Position numbers and translations under genes: made by a program. The notes under the pieces are model-generated. The model searched no databases. It saw only the letters and a program-made list of their open reading frames with translations, and was not told the origin of the DNA. A stretch of DNA of 64,000 nt from UBA1205 sp045598105. GTDB lineage: Bacteria; Bacteroidota; Bacteroidia; Bacteroidales; WCHB1-69. Below, piece after piece: positions 52,572 through 61,584 of this stretch (positions are counted from its first letter, which is position 1; each line of letters starts with the position of its first letter). The DNA lies in the NCBI GenBank assembly GCA_045598105.1, contig JAZLLK010000037.1:37760-101759 (forward strand), written 5' to 3'.

Positions 52572-52982
52572 TTTATCTATACTATAATTGAATCGGGATT
52601 GAAAATTTTTCCTGAATAATGACAATACGACATAATATACAGCCAATACCCCTAACGCTATGAGTGCCTGACATAACTCACTGTGTACCACACATAGGCT
52701 TACGCAAAAGGCTATGAACATGAGTACTAATGGTAATACATAAGCATAAAATACCGCCCTTAAACCCACGCTCCCTTTCATGCCTACTCTCACCTGCTCT
52801 CCTACATGGTATTGCGTAGCCTGTGCCACTAATATTACATATATCATAGGCTTGCCCTCTTTTACGGCACAGGCAGATTTATTTACACAGGCTGCACAGG
52901 CTTCACTACGCGATATAAGTACATGCACCTCGCCCTCCTCCACCTGCGTAACCGTGGCCGTATGATATATTATTTCACTCAT
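52566..52982 (-). CDS. RseC/MucC-family protein (SoxR-reducing system)
   Basis: A 138-residue protein with an N-terminal beta-rich domain carrying four Cys (SEACAACVNKSACAVKEGK) and two membrane helices (about residues 73-90 and 98-118). This matches RseC, associated in other bacteria with the Rnf complex or SoxR reduction. No Rnf genes lie next to it here. Its start is 1 base after the thioredoxin lipoprotein gene, so the two are co-transcribed. Confidence 0.86.
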   Translation of the reverse strand: MSEIIYHTATVTQVEEGEVHVLISRSEACAACVNKSACAVKEGKPMIYVILVAQATQYHVGEQVRVGMKGSVGLRAVFYAYVLPLVLMFIAFCVSLCVVHSELCQALIALGVLAVYYVVLSLFRKNFQSRFNYSIDKL

Positions 52983-52983
52983 A

Positions 52984-53496
52984 CTATTTTAATATTTTAT
53001 CTAATTCCGCCTGCAACTGCGCTGCCTCCTGATACCCTGTGGAAACATGATACCCCTTTCTGTTGCAAAATATAAAAGTAGGTATACCGGTAATACCCCA
53101 ATGTATACTCAACTCCCTTAATACATCTACATTTGCCTTGTAAAAATTAATTCTATCACCATACTCCTTAGCCAAGGCCTCATATATGGGCGACATAGCA
53201 GCACATGGCTTGCACCATGTGGCATAAAAATCTACCACACAAGGCCTGCTACCATTATATTTCCACTTGTGTATAGCATCACGGCCCGCTACCAACCGCT
53301 CAAACTCTTCTTCAGAGTTAATGTGAACAGGTATATGCTCTTCGCCTTCATTTACCACTACAGCCTCTTGGAATTCCGCACTATCAGCTTCTACAGCATC
53401 TTCCTGCATGGTTGATTGTGAATTTACATTACTGCAAGCTGCCATCATACAGGCTATACCTGCCACTGCTATATAACTTGTCCATTTATTCATCAT
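52984..53496 (-). CDS. Thioredoxin-like lipoprotein
   Basis: A 170-residue protein with a type II signal peptide (GIACMMAAC, lipidated Cys21) and a thioredoxin domain with the redox motif YATWCKPCAAMSP and the cis-Pro segment GITGIPTFIF. An acidic linker (residues 22-65) separates membrane anchor and domain. It is expected to act in the periplasm in disulfide reduction or exchange. It is co-transcribed with the rseC-like redox gene, which hints at a shared envelope redox role. ATG at either residue 1 or 2 is possible. Confidence 0.9.
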   Translation of the reverse strand: MMNKWTSYIAVAGIACMMAACSNVNSQSTMQEDAVEADSAEFQEAVVVNEGEEHIPVHINSEEEFERLVAGRDAIHKWKYNGSRPCVVDFYATWCKPCAAMSPIYEALAKEYGDRINFYKANVDVLRELSIHWGITGIPTFIFCNRKGYHVSTGYQEAAQLQAELDKILK

Positions 53497-53525
53497 ATAT
53501 ATGCTATTTCTAATTTTTACATATG

Positions 53526-53533
53526 CAAAGGTA
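53526..53533 (-). promoter_or_regulatory. -7 box (TACCTTTG) for the thioredoxin lipoprotein operon
   Basis: Exact TAnnTTTG on the minus strand, 29 bases upstream of the ATG at 53496. Confidence 0.7.
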
Positions 53534-53635
53534 ACATTTTTTAGAACTCGCTATACCCGTTTTACTGCAACTTTTTTTTCAACACAACCCGTTTTTACCA
53601 TTATTACAACTGTTTTCCATTGCCTGTGATAAATT

Positions 53636-53700
53636 GTAGAATGTTGTAATTCAATGATATATAAAATATTTTTGACATATACTGTCAAAAAAAAGACAAA
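53636..53700 (+). repeat. AT-rich interspersed element, copy D5 (core only)
   Basis: Core TTGACA-TATAC-TGTCAA at 53672-53688. The arms are perfect but the spacer and outer flanks differ from D1, D3 and D4, so this may be a site rather than a copy of the whole element. Confidence 0.45.
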
Positions 53701-53779
53701 AAAAAATAAAACCCGTATTTATTTTATACTATCACAAAAAAAATGCCAATACATTCATTGTTAATAACAAAAAAAAATA

Positions 53780-53787
53780 TACCTTTG
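53780..53787 (+). promoter_or_regulatory. Promoter: TTG-N19-TACCTTTG
   Basis: Exact -7 box with TTG at 53758-53760, 19 nt upstream, the Bacteroidota -33/-7 spacing. It lies 67 bases before the LTD protein start. Confidence 0.75.
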
Positions 53788-53854
53788 CATTTGTATATTA
53801 CTCCTACATGGGTACTATTCACATATTATAAATACTTACAAACTTTAAATCATT

Positions 53855-56461
53855 ATGAACTTTAAAAAAACATATTCCGCATTGCTTGTGCTATATATAT
53901 GCACTATGCATGTACTGCAGGCACAAATTTATGACAGTTTTTCATCACCATGGGGCACAGGACCCGTGCATTGGGAAGGTGATACCCTAAGTTTTATCGT
54001 AAATAGTAATAACCAACTGCAACTGCAAGCCGATAAAGCCGGCACCTGCTACATTTCCACCCCTTATCCCTTTGGCTATAATGCACCCATGGAATGGGAA
54101 ATGGAAGTAAAAATGAGTTTTGCCCCTTCAGCCAATAATTATTGCCGCCTATACCTGCAAGCCGATACCGACATGCTCACCGATACTGCCTTAAGCGGCT
54201 ACTATTTGCTCATAGGAGAAAACGGTAGTAACGACGCCATAAAACTATACTACCAGCATCATCATACTCACACCATGCTGGCCTCAGGTACGGAGAGTGC
54301 GGTAGCATCAGCCTTTGATATACGTATACGCGTAGTTACATCAGCCTCATTTGATACCCTCAGCATATACACCGCACCCGCCGATAGGGCAAACTGGCAA
54401 CATGAATGTACCATTACCGACTTTAAATTCCTTTCTCACTATTACATAGGCATGCTATGCACCTTTACGCTGTCAAATAGCACCAAATTTATATTCGATG
54501 ACATATACCACGGTCCGCTACGCAAAGATACCCTGCCTCCCTGCCTTACTTCTTATGAATCCGAACCTCAGGATAGCATTATAACACTGCATTTTAGCGA
54601 AGCTGTGGATACCGATATGATAGACATAAACAATTTTTACTTATCACATATACAACCGGATATGTTACATTTTAATCCTCAAGCCACCGATTGCTACCTA
54701 CACTTGCCCACATGCCTTCAATATAATACCAACTATACATTATATATATATAATGTACATGACCCTGCCGGCAACAGCATGCCCGATACCGTCATTAATT
54801 TGTTTTATTGCCGGCCACATGCCTTTGATATACTGCTACATGAAATTATGCCCTCACCATCGCCTTCATTGGGACTGCCCGAAACGGAATACATAGAACT
54901 ATTCAATACCCGCCCCTATGCTATGTCGCTAAAAAATTGGACTTTAAAAATTGGCAACAACGTCAAACTACTTCCCGATACCATCATTCCCGCTTTTTCA
55001 TACGCCATTATTACCGCCGCCAATACGGCCTCATGGTGGCAGCAATATAATCGTGTAATACCGGTATCAGGACTGCAAATAACCGATAAGGGAATGAATA
55101 TTAGCTTATACGACTCTTCACTTCTCCTCATACACGCCATAGGCTACACCGAAGAATGGTACCGTGATATTATGCATAACCATGGAGGCATAGCCTTAGA
55201 AATGGCCGATTACCGACATCCCTGCGGCGAAGAAAATAACTGGGTACCATCTGCCCATGCCCATGGCGGCACCCCTGGTAGTGCTAACAGCGTAAGCTAT
55301 ACCAATACCGACACCATATCACCTTACATTCACCACATAGCCGTACTTACCGATACCACCATAGCCGTATATTTTTCCGAAAAAATATGGCATGACGGCC
55401 TGAACTTACCGGCGAACTACACCCTTTTGCCCGCAGGGCATATAACACAGGTAAACTATGAAGAAGATATTCCTCAATATATAATTCTTACTACTTATCC
55501 TTCACTTGATTACAATATGGAATACACCCTTTTTATTAGTGATACCCTCACCGACTGTGTGGGCAATAACTTTATCATGCCTTGTTTTTGCCCCTTTACC
55601 AGAGCCTACGATGCTGATAGCAATGACGTAATAATAAATGAAATACTGTTTAATCCGACCGATAACGGCGTGGACTTTGTGGAAATATATAATACCACCA
55701 ATCACGCTATTAATATGCATCATTTACAACTGGCTACCCGCAATAAGCAGGGCGACCTTACTTCCATACACAACCTTACCTCTATAGCCCAATACCTGCC
55801 GGCCCATACCTACGCTCTGCTCTCTACCAATAGCAGTAAAGTACAGGAAGTATACTACTGTCCTCATAAAGAATACTTTATACAAATGAAGGATTTTCCC
55901 GCCTACGCCAATGAGCAGGGAGATGTAGTACTACTGAGTAACAATAAAATAACAGATGAATTCATATATGATGCCGCTATGCATTATTCCATGCTTACCA
56001 ATGTAAAAGGGGTGAGTTTGGAACGTATAAGCCCCTACGCTCCTACCTGCCAAGCTTCCAATTGGCACTCCGCAGCCGCAAGCACAGGCTATGCCACACC
56101 GGGATACAAAAACTCGGCATTTAGCTCACCCAATACTATACAGGACGATGTAATCACACTGGAACCTGCCTTATTTTCACCCGATAACGACGGCTATCAC
56201 GATATACTGCACATACATTACGCCTTTGACCAACCCGGCTATAGGCTTAGCCTATATATATATAATGAAAACGGCATACTGCTACGCACCCTGGTAAACA
56301 ATGAACCCGTAGGTACTGCCGGATTCTATACATGGGACGGCTGCATAGAAAACGGCATTAAAGCCGGAATAGGTAACTATATAGTAGTAGCTTCCTATTG
56401 GAATACCGCCGGTGTGCACCGTAAAATAAGAAAAACATGTGCCTTGGCTATAAAAAAATAA
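53855..56461 (+). CDS. Exported multidomain protein with two lamin-tail domains
   Basis: An 868-residue secreted protein. Signal peptide residues 1-24 (ending HVLQAQ). An N-terminal lectin-like beta-sandwich (about 25-220) is followed by an SbsA-type Ig-like domain (SIITLHFSEAVDTDMID, 235-320), a lamin-tail domain (ILLHEIMPSPSP...EYIELFNTRP, 327-430), a second Ig-like segment (IAVYFSEKIWHDGLNLPANY), a second lamin-tail domain (VIINEILFNPTDNGVDFVEIYN, split, 596-720) and a C-terminal region ALFSPDNDGYHDIL...GFYTWDG resembling FlgD-Ig/T9SS type B sorting ends. Export to the surface by T9SS is inferred. Similar proteins occur widely in Bacteroidota without known function. Confidence 0.85.
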   Translation: MNFKKTYSALLVLYICTMHVLQAQIYDSFSSPWGTGPVHWEGDTLSFIVNSNNQLQLQADKAGTCYISTPYPFGYNAPMEWEMEVKMSFAPSANNYCRLYLQADTDMLTDTALSGYYLLIGENGSNDAIKLYYQHHHTHTMLASGTESAVASAFDIRIRVVTSASFDTLSIYTAPADRANWQHECTITDFKFLSHYYIGMLCTFTLSNSTKFIFDDIYHGPLRKDTLPPCLTSYESEPQDSIITLHFSEAVDTDMIDINNFYLSHIQPDMLHFNPQATDCYLHLPTCLQYNTNYTLYIYNVHDPAGNSMPDTVINLFYCRPHAFDILLHEIMPSPSPSLGLPETEYIELFNTRPYAMSLKNWTLKIGNNVKLLPDTIIPAFSYAIITAANTASWWQQYNRVIPVSGLQITDKGMNISLYDSSLLLIHAIGYTEEWYRDIMHNHGGIALEMADYRHPCGEENNWVPSAHAHGGTPGSANSVSYTNTDTISPYIHHIAVLTDTTIAVYFSEKIWHDGLNLPANYTLLPAGHITQVNYEEDIPQYIILTTYPSLDYNMEYTLFISDTLTDCVGNNFIMPCFCPFTRAYDADSNDVIINEILFNPTDNGVDFVEIYNTTNHAINMHHLQLATRNKQGDLTSIHNLTSIAQYLPAHTYALLSTNSSKVQEVYYCPHKEYFIQMKDFPAYANEQGDVVLLSNNKITDEFIYDAAMHYSMLTNVKGVSLERISPYAPTCQASNWHSAAASTGYATPGYKNSAFSSPNTIQDDVITLEPALFSPDNDGYHDILHIHYAFDQPGYRLSLYIYNENGILLRTLVNNEPVGTAGFYTWDGCIENGIKAGIGNYIVVASYWNTAGVHRKIRKTCALAIKK

Positions 56462-56492
56462 GAGTAATAAATGTTTATATATAAAAAAAAAG

Positions 56493-56500
56493 TATTTTTG
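56493..56500 (+). promoter_or_regulatory. -7 box (TATTTTTG) for the T9SS cargo gene
   Basis: TAnnTTTG match, 63 bases upstream of the ATG at 56564. Confidence 0.5.
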
Positions 56501-56563
56501 CATATTGGTTTATAACATACGCAAAAAATATAAATAACATAATATTAATCAAATTCAGTTAAC

Positions 56564-58747
56564 ATGAAACGTTCAATTTTTTTCAGCCTTGCCTTGGTGG
56601 GTATACTAAGCCTCGGCATGGCACAACCCATAGTGGGAGAAAAAGTTCCGGGGGATAATCATCCGGTGAAAACACACAAAGCCAATGGTGATTGGGATAT
56701 ACAGTTTTCCACTACCATGACAGGTAAAATGACCAGCCCTATAGGCGCTGCAACCGTTAATGATACCATATTTATGGGTAGCGCCGTGGCCGCTAAATTA
56801 TACAAAGTAGTAAACAATGTAGCCATAGACTCGTTTACTGTTTCGGGTATTTCCGCCAGCAGTTATACCAATGCTTATTGTGTAGGCCTGGCTTATGATG
56901 GCACCAATATGTACCTTGCCAATGGTGACAATAAAATATACAAATTAGCTGCCGATATGAAATCAGTTGCCTCCACTATTACCCTTTCCTCTTCTATACA
57001 TGCAGGCTATATAGCTTATGATGCCCATGCCGATAACGGCAACGGAGGTTTCTACACCGGTATATCCTCTAACAGCATTAATCTGGTATCACTTTCAGGT
57101 ACCACATTAAAAACCATTACTATGAGTGAATTAGGATACACATGTGATGAAGGATTTTGGAGTGCAACCATGGATAATACCAACGGCTATCTTTACCTGC
57201 TGGAACGCTATCCGCAAAATATAGTACGTATAGACCCTGCCACCAAAAAAATTAACGCTCCCATACACAATATAGCTGATGATAAATCCGCATGGAAAGA
57301 CTATTACGCTTATGGCATATATATTCAGCCGAATATATACTCCGCAGGTACCACCACTTTAGGTGTTACTTATATGGCTAAATATCACATAGGTTATGAT
57401 TTTGCTACCGTAAATGCATTATCTGATGAAGGCATACATGTAGCAGGTACCAATATGGAATTATTCCACAAGGTAAATACCCCCAAAACCATATATGCCC
57501 AATTTGTAAATACAGGTAAAAATGCATTAAAATCATATATTTTCAACTATGAAGTTGATGGACAGGTGTACTCCGATACCCAATCGGGTAAAAACTATAT
57601 GGACTATTATAATGGTTTTACTCTCACTCACGCTACCACCTTCACTCCTACACAAAATGACACCAAATACAATATGAATATATGGTTATCTGATATTAAT
57701 GATACCGGTATTAATTCCGATACTTTGACTTTCACATTTGAAACCTTCAGCAATGCCGTACAACGTAACGTATTACATGAAGCTTTTTCATCAGCTACCT
57801 GCTCTCCCTGTAAATCAGGTAACGCTAATTTGAAAAAAGTACTGGATGCCAATGAACACTGGACATGTATTAAATATCAGGTAAACTGGCCGGGTAATGG
57901 TGACCCCTACTATACCTCCGAATGCTATACACGTAGAAGCTATTATAATGTATCAAGTGTACCTCAAATGTTTTCCGATGGTAACTACTGGAATGGCAAT
58001 TCGAGCAACTATACTGCCAATCTGCTCGCTACTGAAGCTGCTAAGCCCGCATTTGTGGACCTTAATGCCTCTCTCACCTATGACGGAAATAAAAAATTTA
58101 ACGCCACCGTTACCATTGATCCTCTTAAATCCTATACAGGTGATAACCGTTTGTTTGTAGCCCTTGTAGAGAGCAAAACCACCAAAAATATAGCTGACGA
58201 ATACTTAAATTACTACGGTGCAGCTACTTTTTATTATAATTTTGACACCGTATTCCACCATGTAATGAAGAAATTCATGACCAGCACTACCGGTCAAAAA
58301 GTTACCTTGAACGAAGGCGAACAGCTTAATTTGGATTTTGAATATGAATTCAAAGGGTCATATCGTTTACCGGCTGACGCTCAAAATCCTATAGATCTCA
58401 CCAAAGAAAACTCCGTAGAAGACTATAATCACATCTACCTGGTATATTGGATTCAAAATTACACCACCAAAGAAGTGCTTCAATCAGGAAAAGCAGGCAA
58501 AGCTTCCGCTATCAATGAAGCTGTTGCTGCAGGTAAAGTAAGCATATATCCTAATCCTGCTCAAAACATACTAAACATAGCTTCCGCAAATGAGGTGGAA
58601 AATGTAGACATATACAATATGTTAGGCCAAAAAGTAATGAGCAGCCAATCAGCACAAGTAAACATAAGCAATTTGTCTGACGGCATGTACATAGTAAATG
58701 TACGTACCAATGTCGGTACCGTTACTTCCAAATTCGTAAAAGAATAA
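56564..58747 (+). CDS. T9SS type A cargo with propeller-like and Omp28/thioredoxin-like domains
   Basis: A 727-residue secreted protein. Signal peptide residues 1-20 (ending LGMAQP). Residues 30-270 form a beta-propeller-like region (VNDTIFMGS, DGTNMYLANGDNKIYKLA, YLYLLERYPQNIVRIDPATK split). Residues 400-560 form a thioredoxin-fold, Omp28-like domain with the CxxC site SSATCSPCKSGNANL and the Pro loop SVPQMFSDG. The C-terminus is a type A sorting domain: VSIYPNPAQNILNI...VDIYNMLGQKV...NISNLSDGMYIVNVRT...SKFVKE. It is cleaved and attached or released at the cell surface by T9SS. The redox motif suggests an extracellular disulfide or metal function, not proven. Confidence 0.92.
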   Translation: MKRSIFFSLALVGILSLGMAQPIVGEKVPGDNHPVKTHKANGDWDIQFSTTMTGKMTSPIGAATVNDTIFMGSAVAAKLYKVVNNVAIDSFTVSGISASSYTNAYCVGLAYDGTNMYLANGDNKIYKLAADMKSVASTITLSSSIHAGYIAYDAHADNGNGGFYTGISSNSINLVSLSGTTLKTITMSELGYTCDEGFWSATMDNTNGYLYLLERYPQNIVRIDPATKKINAPIHNIADDKSAWKDYYAYGIYIQPNIYSAGTTTLGVTYMAKYHIGYDFATVNALSDEGIHVAGTNMELFHKVNTPKTIYAQFVNTGKNALKSYIFNYEVDGQVYSDTQSGKNYMDYYNGFTLTHATTFTPTQNDTKYNMNIWLSDINDTGINSDTLTFTFETFSNAVQRNVLHEAFSSATCSPCKSGNANLKKVLDANEHWTCIKYQVNWPGNGDPYYTSECYTRRSYYNVSSVPQMFSDGNYWNGNSSNYTANLLATEAAKPAFVDLNASLTYDGNKKFNATVTIDPLKSYTGDNRLFVALVESKTTKNIADEYLNYYGAATFYYNFDTVFHHVMKKFMTSTTGQKVTLNEGEQLNLDFEYEFKGSYRLPADAQNPIDLTKENSVEDYNHIYLVYWIQNYTTKEVLQSGKAGKASAINEAVAAGKVSIYPNPAQNILNIASANEVENVDIYNMLGQKVMSSQSAQVNISNLSDGMYIVNVRTNVGTVTSKFVKE

Positions 58748-58775
58748 TCGGGTAACACATTGCTATTAAAAAAAA

Positions 58776-58809
58776 AGAGAAAACCATAAGGTTTTCTCTT
58801 TTTTTTTAT
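58776..58809 (+). terminator. Terminator after the T9SS cargo gene
   Basis: Stem AGAGAAAACC / GGTTTTCTCT with loop ATAA, flanked by an A run and a T run, so it works in either direction. Confidence 0.85.
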
Positions 58810-58882
58810 CCCCACCTCTTTATCACACTTAAGCATGAATAAATTCTTTGCACGTAACCTTATATAAATGATAAAAAAATGC

Positions 58883-58890
58883 TACCTTTG
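58883..58890 (+). promoter_or_regulatory. -7 box (TACCTTTG) for the Rieske-like lipoprotein, leaderless arrangement
   Basis: Exact TAnnTTTG with 4 nt to the ATG at 58895. It also excludes the upstream in-frame ATG at 58868, which lies before the box. Confidence 0.7.
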
Positions 58891-58894
58891 TAGC

Positions 58895-59323
58895 ATGAAG
58901 AAATATATATATAAATGTGGCATTGTATGCATGTGTATGCTCATAGGTAGCATACTTATCACCTGTGACACGCAGGAGGATCCCGTACCCTACACGCCTG
59001 TGGATTTTACAGTAAGCATATACGCTAATAACTTAGTGCATGTAGGTAATTATGAATATTTTAGCGGTGGTATTAAAGGCATAGTGGTGTACAGGTTGGA
59101 CCTTACCACCTTCTACGCTTATGACAGGGCTTGCCCTTATGACTGGCGTTATGGCTCATACGTAGAAGTGGATAGTACCGATAATATTACGCTTATAGAC
59201 TATGACTGCGGCTCCACCTTTAACATACTCAACGGCTACCCCATGGACGGTATGGCCACACAGCCGCTTAGAAGCTATAATGCCGTAATGGTAGACGACA
59301 TCCACCTTAGGGTATATAATTAA
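58895..59323 (+). CDS. Small lipoprotein with a degenerate Rieske-like domain
   Basis: A 142-residue protein starting MKKYIYKCGIVCMCM with a lipobox SILITC. The mature domain contains GIVVYRLDLTTFYAYDRACPYDW, LIDYDCGSTFNILNGYPMDG and PLRSYNAVMVDDIHLRVYN, given in parts, matching the layout of Rieske-fold lipoproteins common in Bacteroidota. The two His ligands of a true [2Fe-2S] Rieske centre are absent: Cys-Pro-Tyr replaces Cys-x-His and the second loop has only Cys-Gly-Ser. So it probably does not carry the cluster. The next gene, the PorE-like protein, follows by 20 bases. Confidence 0.68.
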   Translation: MKKYIYKCGIVCMCMLIGSILITCDTQEDPVPYTPVDFTVSIYANNLVHVGNYEYFSGGIKGIVVYRLDLTTFYAYDRACPYDWRYGSYVEVDSTDNITLIDYDCGSTFNILNGYPMDGMATQPLRSYNAVMVDDIHLRVYN

Positions 59324-59343
59324 CCGATTATCATTTATTTACC

Positions 59344-61371
59344 ATGTATATTATGAATAATAAAGCGAACATAAGTCTGTTAGCAATACTCCTTATAATG
59401 GGAGGTATGGCTCAGGCTCAAAAAGACTATCCCTGTGACATAGAATTGAGCAAAAAGGCCATAAAACTATGTGCTCAGGCTAAAGCTGCCCAAAATAAAG
59501 GTGAAAACAGCAAGGCTACCGCTCTATATAAGCAATGTATAGCCGAGCAGGACGACTGGGCCGAGCCCTACTACCGCTTGGGTATGCAGGCCATACGCCA
59601 ATTGGAACGAAGTGAAGATAAGCCTGATAATTTATACCAATCGGCCATACAATATTTTGAAAAAGTAATAGCCTGCTGTCCGGACTATAAAATGGACGCC
59701 TATCTGCATTTAGGCAAACTGAATTATAGTATAGGCCAATACAATAAGGCGGTGGAATATCTGCAATACTTTGTAGAAGACCCTGACCGCATTAATCCCC
59801 GCCAACATGAAGAAGCCGATTTGTTTCTTACCTATTCGGCTGAATATGCCAAATTGTACGGCAATCCTGTTCCCTATGATCCTAAGCCCGTTCCGGGCAT
59901 GTCCACCTCCGATGATGAATATTTGGGACGCATATCACCCGATGAGGAAAATATGTACTTTACCCGTAGAAAAATAATTAACAAAGAGCAATACGGACAA
60001 AAAATCACCAATATTAAGGAAATATTTACCCATAGTATCCGTATGAGCAATGGAGACTTTACCGTAGGCGAAGCCCTCCCTGCCCCTTTTAACCGTACCG
60101 AAAACGAAGGAAGCCCCACTATTACACTGGATAACAGCTATATGGTGTTTACCCGCTGCGCCAATATACCCGTGGCAGGCACCGCCGGTGAAACCTACTA
60201 TAATTGTGACCTTTTCTACACCGAATACATTGACGGCGAATGGACACCTATTAAAAACATGGGTAAAAACATTAATCGTGAGGACTCATGGGAAGCCCAA
60301 GCCAGTGTAAGTCCCGACGGAAAAGTACTGTTTTTTGCCAGCAACCGCCCCGGCGGCCATGGTGACGGCGATATAGATATATATTATTCCTTGCGTGATG
60401 CCAATGGAAATTGGCAAAAAGCCGTAAATGCCGGCAATGTTATCAATAGCGAAGGTAATGAAAAATCACCCTTTATACATGCCGACGGACGCACGCTATA
60501 CTTCTCCTCCAATGGCTTTACCGGGTTGGGAGGCTACGACGTGTACTATTCCCGCCTGTCAGATAAGGGCGTATGGCAAAAACCAGTGAATATGGGCTAC
60601 CCCATTAACTCCGAAGCCGATGAAGTGGGATTCTTTGTCAACACCATGGGTAATAAAGCCTACTTTGCCAGCAATGCCATAAGCGGCAACTTTGATATAT
60701 GCCAATTTGACCTGTACGAAGAAGCCCGCCCCGAAAAGGTAATACTTATTAAAGGCGTAATAGAAAACATGAACACCAATGAAGACGCCGCACCTGCTAA
60801 AGTAGAACTTAAAAACATATCGTCCAAGCAAATTACCAGCATTAAGGTAGATAACCAAACCGGTAAATACGCCGCCATAGTCAATAATGTAAAAGACGAT
60901 TACCTGCTCACCATTAAACAGGAAAATTATGCCTATGAAGCCCGCTACATATCCGCCGACTCCATAGCCCAAAACGGCAGCGTGGAATACCATGGTATGG
61001 ACTTTCATATGCAGGAAATAGAACAAGGTAAATCATACAAAATAAATGATATATACTACACTACCAATTCCTCCGAACTCACCGAAGCCTCTAAGGTGGT
61101 ACTGGACGTACTCATTGACTTTTTGAATGATAACCCTAATATTAGAATAGAAATACAAGGTCACACCGATAACATAGGTAAATATGAAGATAATTTAACA
61201 TTATCCAATAACAGAGCACACTCTGTATATAACTATTTGGTTCAAAATTACATACAACCGGACCGACTCACCTACAAAGGCTACGCCGACAAAAAACCCA
61301 TAGCCGATAACAAAACTGAAGACGGAAGAGCCAAAAACCGTCGTACCGTATTTGTTATTACCCATAATTAA
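59344..61371 (+). CDS. PorE-like TPR/beta-propeller/OmpA protein (T9SS-associated)
   Basis: A 675-residue exported protein. Signal peptide ends MAQAQ (start at 59344, or 59353 MNNKANISLLA). Residues 30-170 hold TPR repeats (YRLGMQAI, YLHLGKLNYSIGQYNKAVEYL). Residues 190-460 are a WD40/PD40 beta-propeller (YLGRISPDEENMYFTRR, VSPDGKVLFFASNRPGG, HADGRTLYFSSNGFTGLGGYD). Residues 470-560 are a carboxypeptidase regulatory-like domain. Residues 570-675 are an OmpA C-terminal peptidoglycan-binding domain (IEIQGHTDNIGKYEDNLTLS, NRRTVFVI). This domain order is that of PorE, a component of the type IX secretion machinery. The link to T9SS fits the T9SS cargo genes alongside. Confidence 0.85.
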   Translation: MYIMNNKANISLLAILLIMGGMAQAQKDYPCDIELSKKAIKLCAQAKAAQNKGENSKATALYKQCIAEQDDWAEPYYRLGMQAIRQLERSEDKPDNLYQSAIQYFEKVIACCPDYKMDAYLHLGKLNYSIGQYNKAVEYLQYFVEDPDRINPRQHEEADLFLTYSAEYAKLYGNPVPYDPKPVPGMSTSDDEYLGRISPDEENMYFTRRKIINKEQYGQKITNIKEIFTHSIRMSNGDFTVGEALPAPFNRTENEGSPTITLDNSYMVFTRCANIPVAGTAGETYYNCDLFYTEYIDGEWTPIKNMGKNINREDSWEAQASVSPDGKVLFFASNRPGGHGDGDIDIYYSLRDANGNWQKAVNAGNVINSEGNEKSPFIHADGRTLYFSSNGFTGLGGYDVYYSRLSDKGVWQKPVNMGYPINSEADEVGFFVNTMGNKAYFASNAISGNFDICQFDLYEEARPEKVILIKGVIENMNTNEDAAPAKVELKNISSKQITSIKVDNQTGKYAAIVNNVKDDYLLTIKQENYAYEARYISADSIAQNGSVEYHGMDFHMQEIEQGKSYKINDIYYTTNSSELTEASKVVLDVLIDFLNDNPNIRIEIQGHTDNIGKYEDNLTLSNNRAHSVYNYLVQNYIQPDRLTYKGYADKKPIADNKTEDGRAKNRRTVFVITHN

Positions 61372-61524
61372 AGTAAAAAAAAATTATTGGCAATTTGTTT
61401 TTTCTTACTTTTTATGCCCTATTTTAGGCATCTTTTTTCGGTTTTTTATGGCATTTTACACATGTAACTGACTATTAGACCAATAAAATTTTGCAAAAGC
61501 ATTGCTTTTTATCAAAAAATAGTC

Positions 61525-61532
61525 TAACTTTG
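61525..61532 (+). promoter_or_regulatory. Promoter: TTG-N20-TAACTTTG for serC-serA
   Basis: TAnnTTTG box with TTG at 61502-61504, 52 bases before the serC ATG. Confidence 0.65.
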
Positions 61533-61584
61533 CAGAATTATTAAAGCATTTAAATAAATTAAATATAAATAAAAATAATAAGAA

